64,000 nt of DNA from Saccharothrix algeriensis (GTDB lineage Bacteria; Actinomycetota; Actinomycetes; Mycobacteriales; Pseudonocardiaceae). The stretch is from the NCBI RefSeq assembly GCF_016907655.1, contig NZ_JAFBCL010000001.1, forward strand, positions 2,294,001 through 2,358,000, in the 5' to 3' direction. The position numbers and the translations under genes were made by a program. This document shows, piece by piece, positions 50,172 through 60,188 of the stretch. Positions within the stretch are counted from its first letter, which is position 1. Every line of letters begins with the position of its first letter. The notes beneath the pieces are model-generated. The model was not told the DNA's origin, made no database searches, and was given only the letters and a program-made list of their open reading frames with translations.

Positions 50172-50981
50172 TCAACCGAGCAGCTCGTCCACCCTGCGTG
50201 CGTACGCCGTCACGGGGTACGCCGCCTCGAACCCGCACCTGTCCGCGAACCGCTCGCCGGCCCCGCCCTCGGCGACGTGCGCGGCCACCAGCTGCGCCCC
50301 GAGGTCGCGCAGCGCCGCCACCGCGCCGTCCACCAACGCCGACCCGACGCCGCGCCGCCGCCGCGCGGGGCGCACCACGACGTGCTCGAGCAGCCCCACC
50401 CCGCGCTCGGCGAACCCGGCGGCGAACCCGCCCAGCCGGTCGCCGTCGTCCACCGCGACGAACGCGCAGCGCGGGTCGTCCAGCCGCTGCCCGAGGTGGC
50501 GGGCCAGGCGCGCCGGGTCCGCGCCCAGGTCGTCGGCCAGCAGCGCGGCCATGCCGTCGAGGTCCGCGTCCGCGGCGGCCCGCACCGCCGAGCCCCGGAC
50601 CGGGCCCCGGTGCACGACGGCGAGCGACTCCTCCACGGCGTACCAGCCGGCGTCGTCCGCGATGCCCTCGATCTCGGCGACCGTCGTCGGCGACGCGTAC
50701 ACCACCGCCTCCGCGCGCCCCGCGTCGGCGAAGGTCCGCTCCAGCCGCAGCAGCGCGCCCGCGACCTCCGCCGACGAGCCGTCCAGCGCGCAGGCGTGGT
50801 TGCCCAGCGGCAGCGGGTCGTCCCGGTTCACCACGACGTGGGCGCACCCGACCCGCCCGACCTTGCCGTACCGGACCGCGCCGGAGGCCAGCCGGGCCGC
50901 CTCCACCAGGCCGGCCAGCTCGCGGGCGCGGTACGGGTCGAGCAGTTCGGGGTCGTCGGGGTCGCGCAGCGGGTCAACCAC
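50172..50981 (-). CDS. GNAT acetyltransferase, possibly two GNAT folds
   Basis: 269 residues from a GTG at 50981 (VVDPLRDPDDPELLDPYRAR). The C-terminal domain has the acetyl-CoA-binding motif A: VRPARRRRGVGSALVDGAVA, preceded by CAFVAVDDGDRLGGFAAGF. The N-terminal half resembles a degenerate GNAT fold without a clear CoA motif. Length and layout match tandem-GNAT proteins such as MshD, but substrate residues cannot be assigned. It lies tail-to-tail with nothing and divergent from hrpB. Confidence 0.82.
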   Translation of the reverse strand: MVDPLRDPDDPELLDPYRARELAGLVEAARLASGAVRYGKVGRVGCAHVVVNRDDPLPLGNHACALDGSSAEVAGALLRLERTFADAGRAEAVVYASPTTVAEIEGIADDAGWYAVEESLAVVHRGPVRGSAVRAAADADLDGMAALLADDLGADPARLARHLGQRLDDPRCAFVAVDDGDRLGGFAAGFAERGVGLLEHVVVRPARRRRGVGSALVDGAVAALRDLGAQLVAAHVAEGGAGERFADRCGFEAAYPVTAYARRVDELLG

Positions 50982-51061
50982 CCGACCAGCCTCGCACGCC
51001 GTGCCCCCGCCGGCGCGGCCCGCGTCCGGCGATCGCCGGGCCGGGGTCCACACTGCCCACC

Positions 51062-53389
51062 GTGGAACTGCCGATCGCGGGGGTGCTGGACGAACTGGTG
51101 CGCACGCTGGCGGCGCACGGCTCGGCGGTGCTCGTCGCGCCGCCGGGCACCGGCAAGACGACCCTCGTGCCGCTCGCCCTGGAGGGCCGCGTCGTGGTCG
51201 CCGAACCCCGCCGCGTCGCCGCCCGCGCCGCCGCCGCGCGGATGGCGAGCCTGCTGGGCGAACCGGTGGGCCGCACCGTCGGCTACGCGGTGCGCGGCGA
51301 CCGCCGGACGTCCCGGGACACCCGCGTCGAGGTGGTGACCTCGGGGCTGCTGGTGCGGCGGCTGCAGCGCGACCCCGAGCTCGCCGGCGTCGGCACCGTG
51401 CTGCTCGACGAGTGCCACGAGCGGCACCTGGACGCGGACCTCCTGCTCGCCCTGCTGCTCGACGCGCGCGCCGGGCTGCGGCCGGACCTGCGGCTGCTGG
51501 CGACCTCGGCGACCGTCGCGGCCGACCGCCTGGCGGTGCTGCTCGGCGACGCCCCGGTGATCCGGGTGGACGCCCGGACCCACCCGGTCGAGGTGGCGCA
51601 CGTGCCGCCCGCGCGGTCCGAGCGCGTCGAGGCGACCGCCGTGCGGGCGGTCCGCCGCGCGCTGTCCGAAGTGGACGGCGACGTGCTGGTGTTCCTGCCC
51701 GGCGTCGCGGAGATCCGGCGCTGCGCGGCCCAGCTGGGCGGGGTGGACGTGGTGCCGCTGCACGGCCGGCTCGCCGCCGGCGCGCAGGACTCGGCGCTGG
51801 AGCCCGGCCCGCGGCGGCGGGTCGTGCTGGCCACCGCGATCGCGGAGTCGAGCCTGACGGTGCCCGGGGTGCGGGCGGTGGTCGACTCGGGGCTGTCCCG
51901 CGTGCCGCGCGTGGACCACCGGCGCGGGCTGGCCGGGCTGGCGACGGTGCGGGTGAGCGCGGCGGTGGCCGACCAGCGCGCCGGCCGCGCCGGGCGGGAG
52001 GCCCCCGGCCGGGTGTACCGGTGCTGGCCCGAGCACGAGCACGGCACGCTGCCCCGCTACCCCGAGCCGGAGATCCGCACCGCCGACCTGACCCGGCTGG
52101 CGCTGGAGCTGGCCTGCTGGGGCGTGCCCTCGGGCGAGGGCCTGAGCTGGTGGGACGCCCCGCCGCCGGGCGCGCTGGCGGCGGGGCGCGCCGTGCTGGC
52201 GGCGCTGGGCGCGCTCGACGGCGACGGCGGCGCGACCGACCGCGGTCGCCGGATGGCCGGCCTGGGCCTGCACCCGCGGCTGGCCCGGGCGCTGCTGGAC
52301 GGCGCCGCGCTGGTCGGCGCGCGCACGGCGGCCGAGGTCGTGGCCGTGCTGGACGACGAGCGCTCCGGCGACGGCGTGGAGCTGTCCTCGCGCCGCGCCG
52401 ACCCGCGCGAGGTGCGGCGGTTGGCGGCGCTGGTCGACGGCCCCGGTCCGGCGACCCCGCCCGCCGACGCCGGGGCGCTGGTCGTCGCGCTGGCCCACCC
52501 GGAGCGCCTGGCGCGCAGGCGGTCGCCGGGCTCGTCGACCTACCTGATGGCCGGCGGCACGGCCGTCGAGCTGCCGCCGGGCAGCGGCCTGGCCGACGCG
52601 CGGTGGCTGGCGGTCGCCGTCGCGGACCGGGAGCCCGGCCGCAGCCACGGCCGCGTCCGCCTGGCCGCCCGCGCCACCGAGGAGCTGGCCCGCCAGGCCG
52701 CGCCCGCCCTGCTCACCGAGGAGGACGACGTCCGGTGGGACGGCGACGTGGTCGCCGAGCGCGTCCGCAGGCTGGGCGCGATCACGCTGTCGGCCACGCC
52801 GCTGCGCACCCCCTCGGCGCTCCGGGCGGCGCTGCTGGCCGGGCTGCGCGCCGAGGGCCTGCACCTGCTGCGCTGGGACGCCGACGGCGTCCGCACCCGC
52901 GAGCGCATGGCGTTCCTGCACCGCGCGCTGGGCGACCCGTGGCCCGCCGTGGACGACGAGGCCCTGCTCGCCGTGATCGACCTCGGCGACGCGCGCCGGC
53001 GCGCCGACCTGGCGAGGATCAGCGGCGGGCAGGTGACCCGGCTGCTGCTGCCCTGGCCCGCCGCCGCGCGGTTCGACGCGCTCGCGCCCGACCGGCTGGA
53101 GGTGCCCTCGGGCTCCCGCGTCCGGGTCGACTACTCGGGCCCGGAGCCGGTCCTGCCGGTGAAGGTGCAGGAGGTCTTCGGGTGGACCGACACGCCCAGG
53201 GTGGCCGACGGACGCGTGCCGGTGGTGCTGCACCTGCTCTCCCCCGCCGGCCGCCCGACCGCCGTGACCGGGGACCTGGCGTCGTTCTGGCGCACCGGCT
53301 ACCCGCGGGTGCGGGCCGAGCTGCGCGGCCGGTACCCGAAGCACCGCTGGCCGGAGGACCCGCTGACCGCGCCGCCCGCCCGCCGCTGA
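51062..53389 (+). CDS. hrpB: ATP-dependent helicase HrpB
   Basis: 775 residues. DEAH/RHA-type superfamily 2 motifs are in order: Walker A APPGTGKTT (26-34), AEPRRVAARAAAARM, the D-E-C-H box at 116-119 (LLDECHERH), SAT in LLATSATVAADR, and the C-terminal QRAGRAGREAPGRVYR. The HA2/OB-like and HrpB-specific C-terminal regions follow, with VKVQEVFGWTDTP and SFWRTGYPRVRAELRGRYPK near the end, characteristic of HrpB. RNA helicase of uncertain cellular role. GTG start at 51062; divergent from the GNAT gene. Confidence 0.92.
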   Translation: MELPIAGVLDELVRTLAAHGSAVLVAPPGTGKTTLVPLALEGRVVVAEPRRVAARAAAARMASLLGEPVGRTVGYAVRGDRRTSRDTRVEVVTSGLLVRRLQRDPELAGVGTVLLDECHERHLDADLLLALLLDARAGLRPDLRLLATSATVAADRLAVLLGDAPVIRVDARTHPVEVAHVPPARSERVEATAVRAVRRALSEVDGDVLVFLPGVAEIRRCAAQLGGVDVVPLHGRLAAGAQDSALEPGPRRRVVLATAIAESSLTVPGVRAVVDSGLSRVPRVDHRRGLAGLATVRVSAAVADQRAGRAGREAPGRVYRCWPEHEHGTLPRYPEPEIRTADLTRLALELACWGVPSGEGLSWWDAPPPGALAAGRAVLAALGALDGDGGATDRGRRMAGLGLHPRLARALLDGAALVGARTAAEVVAVLDDERSGDGVELSSRRADPREVRRLAALVDGPGPATPPADAGALVVALAHPERLARRRSPGSSTYLMAGGTAVELPPGSGLADARWLAVAVADREPGRSHGRVRLAARATEELARQAAPALLTEEDDVRWDGDVVAERVRRLGAITLSATPLRTPSALRAALLAGLRAEGLHLLRWDADGVRTRERMAFLHRALGDPWPAVDDEALLAVIDLGDARRRADLARISGGQVTRLLLPWPAAARFDALAPDRLEVPSGSRVRVDYSGPEPVLPVKVQEVFGWTDTPRVADGRVPVVLHLLSPAGRPTAVTGDLASFWRTGYPRVRAELRGRYPKHRWPEDPLTAPPARR

Positions 53390-53420
53390 CCGGGCGCACC
53401 CGATCGGGCGCATCGCGAAA

Positions 53421-53452
53421 CCGGCTCGGCCCGCTGGTGCGGGCCGGGCCGG
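53421..53452. terminator. bidirectional terminator between hrpB and ssrA
   Basis: CCGGCTCGGCCCGC (53421-53434) and GCGGGCCGGGCCGG (53439-53452) form a 14-base stem with one G-T pair and loop TGGT, just after the hrpB stop and just beyond the 3' end of tmRNA on the other strand. Confidence 0.8.
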
Positions 53453-53457
53453 TCGGG

Positions 53458-53831
53458 TGGTGGAGGTGCCGGGAATCGAACCCGGGTCCTCTGCCGCTTC
53501 ATCAAGGCTTCTCCGTGCGCAGTCCGCTGTGCCTCTGCTCGGCCCCGGCGATCACGCGGACAAGTCGCCGTGGCGGGCCCAGTCACTGTGAGTGTCCCTA
53601 GCGCTCCCCGTGACCGGGAACGAAGGTCAGCCCCCTAGCTGATGCCAGCATCCGGAGCGGAGGCACCTCCGGGCTGACAGCTCACTCTCCTAGCCTCAGG
53701 CGGCGAGGGAGTAAGCGGCCTGGTCGTTAGACTCGGCGCTTATTGGTTTGCGATGACGCTTGCGGTGGTCTCTCGCCTGCACCGGCACGCTTCCCTTGAA
53801 TCAACGCACAAAGTCGAAACCGTTCACCCCC
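53458..53831 (-). ncRNA. ssrA: transfer-messenger RNA
   Basis: 374 bases. The 5' end GGGGGTGAACGGTTTCGAC and 3' end GGCACCTCCACCA pair to a tRNA-like acceptor (G-U at one position), with encoded CCA (53458-53460) and a T arm GGGTTCGATTCCCGG. The reading frame after AATAAGC (53737-53696) encodes the tag AESNDQAAYSLAA followed by TGA. The tag ends in the usual LAA degradation signal. With SmpB (56291-56767) it frees stalled ribosomes. Confidence 0.95.
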
Positions 53832-54007
53832 TGGTCCGGGTACTGCGTCCGCCCATCATAACGCGTCCGGGCCCCCGGCTCATTCCCGATACCGCGCGCG
53901 GACGCCGGTAGGGCTGTCCCCACCCCGCGAACGGCGGACGACCTGATGGTTCCCGCCCGGGGGACGGGCGATGCTGGTCGCGTACATCGGGTGCGAAGGT
54001 GGGGAAC

Positions 54008-55258
54008 ATGACTGTGCGGGACATCCCGGGCATCGCGCGGACCAGCGGGTACTTCCTGCTCAACCTGGTCACCGGGCTCTTCTGGTTCAGCCTGCTGGTG
54101 CCGCTGCTCGTGGTCAGCATCGGCACGATGGTGGTGTGGGTCGGCTTCCCGCTGCTGGTGCTGACGCTGGTGCTGGCCCGGGGCGCGGCGACCGCCGAGC
54201 GGGCGTGGCTGCGCGCGACGCTGGGGGTGGACATCCCCCGCCCGTACCGGCCGCTGCCGGCGGGCCCGCCGCTCCAGCGGGCGAAGGCGCTGGTCACCGA
54301 CCCGGCGACGTGGCGCGACTTCGGCTACTGGCTGCTGATGCTGCCGCTGGGCATGGTGGAGTTCACACTGGCCGTCGGCCTGTGGTCGGCCGTGCTGGGC
54401 CTGGCGCTCTTCCCCTTCTACTTCCAGTGGCTGCCCGCCGACCTCGAGGTCACGGTCGGCAGCGCGGTGTGGCCGGTGGACTCGATGGCCGACGCCCTGC
54501 CCCTCACCGTCGCCGGCATCCTGCTCGGCCTGGTCTCCCTCCCCCTGTTCCGGGCCCTGGGCCGGGGCCACGCGGCGCTGGCGCGCGCCGTCCTCGGGCC
54601 GTCCCGGACGAGCCTGCTGGAGGCCAGGGCCGACCACCTCAGCGCCAGCCGGGCGCGGGGCGTGGAAGCCGCGGAGGCCGAGCGCCGGCGCATCGAGCGC
54701 GACCTGCACGACGGCGCCCAGCAGCGCCTGGTCGCGGTCGCCATGGGCCTGGGCCGGGCGCGCGGCAAGCTGGACAGCGACCCGGACGGCGCGGCCGAGC
54801 TGATCGCCGAGGCGCACGCCGACGCCAAGCTCGCCATCTCGGAGCTGCGCGACCTCGCCCGCGGCATCTACCCGTCGGTGCTGGGCGACCGGGGCCTGGA
54901 CGCGGCCCTGTCGTCGCTGGCCGCCAGGTGCCCGATCCCGGTGGACGTCTCGGTGGACGTCGAGCCGCGCCCGTCGACGGCCGTGGAGAGCACCGCGTAC
55001 TTCACCGTCGCCGAGGCGCTGACCAACATCGCCAAGCACTCGGGCGCCACGCGGGCGCAGGTGCGGGTGGCGCGGACGGGGAACTCGGTGGTGGTCGAGG
55101 TGACCGACGACGGCCGCGGCGGCGCGGAGGTGCGCCCGGGAGGTGGCCTGGCGGGCCTGGCGGACCGGGCTGCGACCATTGACGGCGTGGTCGTGGTGGT
55201 CAGCCCCGCCGGGGGGCCGACCGTGATCCGGACGGAGCTGCCGTGCGCGTGGTCATAG
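54008..55258 (+). CDS. sensor histidine kinase with putative sensor (PF13796-like) domain
   Basis: 416 residues from the ATG at 54008 (GGGG upstream; GTG 53999 is possible). Four hydrophobic helices in two pairs (about 20-58 and 108-190) enclose the actinobacterial sensor domain of the SCO-type NarL kinases. HisKA_3 follows with H234 in RRIERDLHDGAQQRL, and a HATPase_c domain with AEALTNIAKHSGA, VTDDGRGGA and GLAGLADRAA. Overlaps the regulator start by 16 bases. The signal is likely at the membrane. Confidence 0.93.
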   Translation: MTVRDIPGIARTSGYFLLNLVTGLFWFSLLVPLLVVSIGTMVVWVGFPLLVLTLVLARGAATAERAWLRATLGVDIPRPYRPLPAGPPLQRAKALVTDPATWRDFGYWLLMLPLGMVEFTLAVGLWSAVLGLALFPFYFQWLPADLEVTVGSAVWPVDSMADALPLTVAGILLGLVSLPLFRALGRGHAALARAVLGPSRTSLLEARADHLSASRARGVEAAEAERRRIERDLHDGAQQRLVAVAMGLGRARGKLDSDPDGAAELIAEAHADAKLAISELRDLARGIYPSVLGDRGLDAALSSLAARCPIPVDVSVDVEPRPSTAVESTAYFTVAEALTNIAKHSGATRAQVRVARTGNSVVVEVTDDGRGGAEVRPGGGLAGLADRAATIDGVVVVVSPAGGPTVIRTELPCAWS

Positions 55259-55887
55259 CCGAGGACTCGGTGCTGCTCAGGGTGGGCGTGCAACGCCTGC
55301 TCGCCGACGAGGGCATCGAGACCGCGGCGGCGGTGGAGGACGGCGAGGCCCTGCTCGCCGCCGTCGACGAGCACCGGCCGGACCTGGCCATCGTCGACGT
55401 GCGGATGCCGCCGACGTTCACCGACGAGGGCCTGCGGGCGGCGATCGCGGCGCGCAAGCGGATCCCGGACCTGCCGGTCCTCGTGCTGTCGCAGTACGTG
55501 GAGGAGCGCTACGCCGTCGAACTGCTGGCGGGCGGGGCGAACGGCGTCGGCTACCTGCTCAAGGAGCGGGTGGCCGACGTCTCGGAGTTCGTGGCGGCGG
55601 TCCGCCGCGTCGCCGCGGGCGGCACCAGCATCGACCACGAGGTCATCACCCAGCTGATGGTGCGCAGCAAGCGCAACCCGGTCGACTCCCTGACCCAGCG
55701 CGAGCGCGAGGTCCTGGGGCTGATGGCGGAGGGCCTGTCCAACACGGCCATCGCCAGGTCCCTGGTCGTCTCCGACGGCGCGGTGGAGAAGCACGTGGGC
55801 AACATCTTCGCGAAGCTCGGCCTGGAGCCGAGCACCTCGGAGCACCGCCGGGTGCGCGCCGTCCTGGCCTTCCTGAACCTGGGCTGA
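55243..55887 (+). CDS. NarL/LuxR-family response regulator
   Basis: 214 residues. The receiver domain has acidic residues AEDS near 8-11, the phosphorylation site D52 in LAIVDVRMPPTF and Lys in YLLKERVADV. LuxR helix-turn-helix: LTQREREVLGLMAEGLSNTA with DGAVEKHVGNIFAKL. GTG start at 55243 lies within the kinase gene end. Partner of the sensor kinase upstream. No obvious target in the neighbourhood. Confidence 0.95.
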   Translation: MRVVIAEDSVLLRVGVQRLLADEGIETAAAVEDGEALLAAVDEHRPDLAIVDVRMPPTFTDEGLRAAIAARKRIPDLPVLVLSQYVEERYAVELLAGGANGVGYLLKERVADVSEFVAAVRRVAAGGTSIDHEVITQLMVRSKRNPVDSLTQREREVLGLMAEGLSNTAIARSLVVSDGAVEKHVGNIFAKLGLEPSTSEHRRVRAVLAFLNLG

Positions 55888-55932
55888 CCCCGCCCCGGTC
55901 GGGTCGCGCGCGAGGACGCCGACCGGGCTGCG

Positions 55933-56095
55933 CCGGGGGGGCTCCGCGCGAAGGGGCAGGCCCGCGCGGTGGCGGCGGCGGTCGACGCGCTGGGCCGGGG
56001 GGCTCCGCGCGAAGGGGCAGGCCGCTCGTAGCCCGAGTACGGCTCGACCTTGCGCGAGCGGGCCCCGCGCGGGGCTTCGCGCGTAGGGGCAGGCC
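55933..56095. repeat. three direct repeats, about 25-29 bases
   Basis: GCTCCGCGCGAAGGGGCAGG followed by CC, preceded by a run of G, occurs at 55933-55962 and 55995-56023 (62-base spacing). A diverged copy, GGGGCTTCGCGCGTAGGGGC then AGGCC, lies at 56071-56095. Read on the minus strand they begin GGCCTGCCCC. Repeats of this kind are scattered in some Pseudonocardiales genomes, in my recollection. Confidence 0.75.
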
Positions 56096-56233
56096 GCCCT
56101 CGACCGGGTGACGTGCGGGACTCTGCGCCCTCTCGGGACGGGCCGGCGCGTGGCCTCCGGCCCCCGGCACCAGTATCCCACGTCACACCGACACCCCGGC
56201 GCGCGAAAGCTGAGAGCCCCCTCGGACGCCGCA

Positions 56234-56271
56234 GCGGCGCCGGCCTGGGCGAAAGCCCCGGCCGACGCCGC
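56234..56271 (-). terminator. smpB terminator hairpin
   Basis: GCGGCGCCGGCCTGGGC (56234-56250) and GCCCCGGCCGACGCCGC (56255-56271) close a stable GAAA tetraloop, with two mismatches. It lies about 20 bases past the smpB stop on the minus strand. Confidence 0.7.
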
Positions 56272-56290
56272 GCACCGGCTCGGCGGAACC

Positions 56291-56767
56291 TCAGTAACGG
56301 CCCTTCAGCGCACGCCCGTGCGCCTTCTGGATCTCCCGCTGGGCGTCCCGCTTGGCGATGTCCTGCCGCTTGTCGTAAGCCTTCTTGCCGCGCGCCAGCG
56401 CCAGCTCGACCTTGACGTACCCGTCCTTGAAGTACATCTGCAGCGGGATCAGCGACAGACCGCTCTCCTTGGTCTTGCCGATCAACCGCTCGATCTCCTT
56501 GCGGTGCAGCAGGAGCTTGCGCTTGCGGCGCACCTCGTGGTTGGTCCACGTCCCGGCGACGTACTCCGGGATGTGCAGCGCGTGCAGCCAGACCTCGCCG
56601 TCGTCGACCTGGCCGAACGCGTCCACCAGCGACGCCCGGCCCATGCGCAGGCTCTTGACCTCCGTGCCGACGAGCACGACACCCGCTTCGAAGGTGTCCA
56701 GGATGGTGTAGTCGTGCCGAGCCTTGCGGTTCGACGCGATCACCTTCTGACCGCGTTCCTTGACCAT
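56291..56767 (-). CDS. smpB: SsrA-binding protein SmpB
   Basis: 158 residues, standard SmpB length. Family blocks are all present: [80 protein letters not shown], and the basic C-terminal tail [20 protein letters not shown] that folds in the ribosomal decoding channel. It binds tmRNA (ssrA at 53458-53831 on the same strand) and is required for trans-translation. The start lies 45 bases after the ftsX stop, the usual actinobacterial order ftsE-ftsX-smpB. Confidence 0.98.
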   Translation of the reverse strand: MVKERGQKVIASNRKARHDYTILDTFEAGVVLVGTEVKSLRMGRASLVDAFGQVDDGEVWLHALHIPEYVAGTWTNHEVRRKRKLLLHRKEIERLIGKTKESGLSLIPLQMYFKDGYVKVELALARGKKAYDKRQDIAKRDAQREIQKAHGRALKGRY

Positions 56768-56812
56768 GTCGAAAACCTTACGTGAGCACGCCAGTCCTTA
56801 TGCGGCGGCGAG

Positions 56813-57712
56813 TCACAGCCGAACGTAGAGCCGCAGCGTCACGTAGCCGGTCAGCGCGGAGATGAAGACCGCCACGCCGAGCAGGATCGGCGAGATGATC
56901 ACGACGTCCAGCATCCCCATCGGCGGCAGGATCTGCGAGGTGAACAGGTCCCCGGAGACCTTGGTCGCGCCGAACACCATCAGCGCCAGGCCGCCCACGC
57001 CGACGATCGCGCCGATGACGCCGGCGACCACCGCCTCGATGAGGAACGGCAGCTGGGTGTACCAGCGGGTGGCGCCCACCAGGCGCATGATGCCCACCTC
57101 GGTGCGCCGCGTGAACGCCGACACCTGGATGGTGTTGGAGATCAGCAGCAGCGCCGCCAGCGCCTGGACCAGCGCCAGCACGAGCACCATGTTGCGCAGC
57201 CCGTTGAACACGTCCAGCAGCCGGCTCAGGAACTCGCCCTGGTCGTTGACCGCCTTCACGCCGGCCTTGCCGGAGAACGCCTGCACGATCACGCCCGCCC
57301 GCTCCGGGTTCTCCAGCTTCACCCGGAACGTGGCGGGGATGGCCTCGGGCCGCGCGAGCTTCACCAGCTCGGGCTGGGCCTCGAAGATCTGCTTGAACCG
57401 CTCGAAGCCCTTCTCGCGGTTCTCGTAGACGACCGCGTCCACCCCGGACGTCGCCTCCAGCGCGTTGCGCAGGCCCGCGCACGGCTGCTGCGCGCAGTCC
57501 TTGTCGCTCGCGCTGACGTCGTTGGTGAGCAGGACCGACACCTCGAGCTTGCTCTGGTAGTTGTCCTGCATCTTGTCGACCATGCGGACGATGAGCAGAC
57601 CACCGCCGAGCAGGCCGAGCGAGATCGCGGTCGTGAGGATCATCGCGATGGTCATCGTGACGTTCCGGCGCAGGCCGGTGACGACCTCGCTGAACACGAA
57701 GCTGGTACGCAT
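56813..57712 (-). CDS. ftsX: cell division protein FtsX
   Basis: 299 residues. Four transmembrane helices: one near the start (about 19-42, IAMILTTAISLGLLGGGLLI) and three in the C-terminal FtsX/MacB-type domain. Between them lies a large extracellular domain with two Cys (CAQQPCAG), as in mycobacterial FtsX. Inner-membrane part of the FtsEX complex, which activates peptidoglycan hydrolases (RipC-type in actinobacteria). ATG at 57712 is 42 bases after the ftsE stop. Confidence 0.97.
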   Translation of the reverse strand: MRTSFVFSEVVTGLRRNVTMTIAMILTTAISLGLLGGGLLIVRMVDKMQDNYQSKLEVSVLLTNDVSASDKDCAQQPCAGLRNALEATSGVDAVVYENREKGFERFKQIFEAQPELVKLARPEAIPATFRVKLENPERAGVIVQAFSGKAGVKAVNDQGEFLSRLLDVFNGLRNMVLVLALVQALAALLLISNTIQVSAFTRRTEVGIMRLVGATRWYTQLPFLIEAVVAGVIGAIVGVGGLALMVFGATKVSGDLFTSQILPPMGMLDVVIISPILLGVAVFISALTGYVTLRLYVRL

Positions 57713-57754
57713 CGGGGGGAACGTTCCTCAGGGGTCGGGGGTTGAGGGTGGTCT

Positions 57755-58444
<690 letters not shown>

Positions 58445-58469
58445 GACGGGGGAGTCTACCCGTGAGCCG

Positions 58470-58520
58470 GGTAAAGCCTCCGCTTCGCCCGTCCGGCGGC
58501 GGGGAAACGGGGGCTTTACC
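58470..58520 (-). terminator. hairpin between prfB and ftsE
   Basis: GGTAAAGCCTCCG (58470-58482) and CGGGGGCTTTACC (58508-58520) form a 13-base stem (one T-G pair) with a 25-base loop, directly after the prfB stop (58533, minus). It may end part of the prfB transcripts before ftsE. Confidence 0.65.
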
Positions 58521-58532
58521 GATCCGGGAGCC

Positions 58533-59636
58533 CTATGAAGCCTGCTGCTGCTTGCGCCAGCGGATGCCCGCTTCGAGGAAGTCGTCGATCTCGCCGTCGA
58601 GCACCGCGGAGGGGTTCCCGACCTCGTGCTCGGTGCGCAGGTCCTTGACCATCTGGTACGGGTGCAGGACGTAGGAGCGCATCTGGTTGCCCCAGCTGGA
58701 GCCCGAGTCCTTCAGGGCGTCCATCCTGGCCTGCTCCTCCTGCCGCTGGCGCTCCAGCAGCTTCGCCTGCAGGACCGCCATGGCGGTGGCCTTGTTCTGC
58801 AGCTGGGAGCGCTCGTTCTGGCAGGACACCACGATGCCGGTCGGGATGTGGGTCAGCCGGACGGCCGAGTCGGTGGTGTTCACGCCCTGGCCGCCGGGGC
58901 CGGACGAGCGGTAGACGTCGACCCGCAGGTCCTTCTCGTCGATGTCGACGTGGTCGGTCTGCTCGACCACCGGCACGACCTCGACGCCCGCGAACGACGT
59001 CTGGCGGCGCCCCTGGTTGTCGAACGGCGAGATGCGCACCAGCCGGTGCGTGCCCTGCTCGACGCTCAGCGTGCCGTACGCGTACGGCGCGGTGACGCGG
59101 AACGTCGCGGACTTGATGCCCGCCTCCTCCGCGTAGGAGGTGTCGAAGACGTCCACGGCGTAGCCGTGGCGCTCGGCCCACCGCGAGTACATGCGCAGCA
59201 GCATCTCGGCGAAGTCCGCCGCGTCCACGCCGCCCGCCTCGGCCCGGATGGTGACCAGCGCGTTGCGCTCGTCGTACTCCCCGGACAGCAGCGTGCGGAC
59301 CTCCAGCGAGGAGATCTCCTCGCGCAGCTTGGCGCGCTCGGCGTCGGCCTCGGCCAGGCTGCCCGCGTCGCCCTCGTCCTCGGCCAGCTCGTAGAGCACG
59401 CCGAGGTCGTCCAGGCGGTCGCGCAGGCCGACGACGCGGCGCAGCTCGCCCTGCTTGTGCGACAGCTGGCTGGTGACCCGCTGCGCCTTCTCCTGGTCGT
59501 CCCACAGGTCGGGCCGGGCCGCGGCCTCCTCCAGCTCCGCGACCTGGGCGCGCAGCGAAGCGAGGTCCATCACCGCCTCGATGCTCGCGAGGGTGGCGGA
59601 GAGGTCCTTGATGTCTGCTTCGACGTCCGGGTTCAC
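58533..59636 (-). CDS. prfB: peptide chain release factor 2
   Basis: 367 residues, the usual RF2 length. The peptidyl-tRNA hydrolysis motif GGQ is at 248-250 ([10 protein letters not shown]) and the stop-codon recognition tripeptide SPF at 203-205. It recognises UGA and UAA. There is no in-frame UGA with a CUU slippery site near the start, so the autoregulatory frameshift of E. coli is absent, as in other actinobacteria. GTG start at 59636. Upstream neighbour is a PadR gene. Confidence 0.98.
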   Translation of the reverse strand: MNPDVEADIKDLSATLASIEAVMDLASLRAQVAELEEAAARPDLWDDQEKAQRVTSQLSHKQGELRRVVGLRDRLDDLGVLYELAEDEGDAGSLAEADAERAKLREEISSLEVRTLLSGEYDERNALVTIRAEAGGVDAADFAEMLLRMYSRWAERHGYAVDVFDTSYAEEAGIKSATFRVTAPYAYGTLSVEQGTHRLVRISPFDNQGRRQTSFAGVEVVPVVEQTDHVDIDEKDLRVDVYRSSGPGGQGVNTTDSAVRLTHIPTGIVVSCQNERSQLQNKATAMAVLQAKLLERQRQEEQARMDALKDSGSSWGNQMRSYVLHPYQMVKDLRTEHEVGNPSAVLDGEIDDFLEAGIRWRKQQQAS

Positions 59637-59687
59637 GGCAGAAGATTACGCCAGGACCGGTCGCGCAGCGCGACCGGTCGGCGCCCC

Positions 59688-60188
59688 TCAGGCCGTCGGG
59701 ATGGCGTCGAGCAGCTTGAGCACGGCCTTGGCGTGGGCCAGGCCGAACTCGGCGACCGCCTTGGCGTAGGCGTCCTCCGCGGTCTTCACCGCCGTCCGGG
59801 CGGCCTCCTGGTCGGCGGTGTAGCCGGCGCGCGCCGCGTCCACCAGCGATTGGCGCTGCTTGGCGGTGAGCGAGCCGGCGTGCACCAGCCGGAGGATCAG
59901 CGGGCTGCGCAGGTGGTCCGGGCCGGGCTCGGACAGCAGCCAGTTCTTGAAGGCCCGCTTGCCCGCGGCCGTCAGGACGTACTGCTGGCTGGAGCGGGGC
60001 CCCTGCTTCCCGAGGCGCAGCAGGCCCGCGTCAGCCAACGCGGGCAGCTCGCGGTAGACCTGGCTGCGGGTGACGCTGAAGAACGCACCGAAGCGCTCCC
60101 CGGCCTCAGCCACGAGCTGGCCACCGGTCTTGGGTCCGTCGTGCAGCAGCCCGAGGAGGGCGGCGGCAGTAGCGTTCAGGTCCGACAC
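59688..60188 (-). CDS. PadR-family transcriptional regulator
   Basis: 166 residues from a GTG at 60188. N-terminal winged helix (LLGLLHDGPKTGGQLVAEAG, VTRSQVYRELPALADAGLL and the wing GKQGPRSSQQYVLTAAGKRA), then a C-terminal helical domain (PadR_C/Vir_act_alpha) with repeated Ala-rich helices. Such proteins are repressors of stress or drug-efflux genes. A 13-base near-direct repeat (60219-60252) upstream is a candidate operator. The target is not evident. Confidence 0.88.
   Translation of the reverse strand: MSDLNATAAALLGLLHDGPKTGGQLVAEAGERFGAFFSVTRSQVYRELPALADAGLLRLGKQGPRSSQQYVLTAAGKRAFKNWLLSEPGPDHLRSPLILRLVHAGSLTAKQRQSLVDAARAGYTADQEAARTAVKTAEDAYAKAVAEFGLAHAKAVLKLLDAIPTA

Larger units (their letters stand above)
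55888..56290. other. 403-base intergenic region with direct repeats and the smpB terminator
   Basis: It holds three copies of a 25-29 base direct repeat (55933-56095) and a GC-rich hairpin (56234-56271) downstream of smpB. No gene seen on either strand. Confidence 0.7.

Noticed and set aside
50155-53601. Very long open frames on the same strand as hrpB but in other frames
   Set aside because: They are out-of-frame shadows created by high third-position GC; their composition is extreme Arg/Ala/Pro/Gly without any family motif, whereas the hrpB frame has all helicase motifs.
58533-59636. Programmed frameshift in prfB
   Set aside because: The frame is continuous from the GTG and no CTTTGA-like slippery site with an early in-frame TGA is present.
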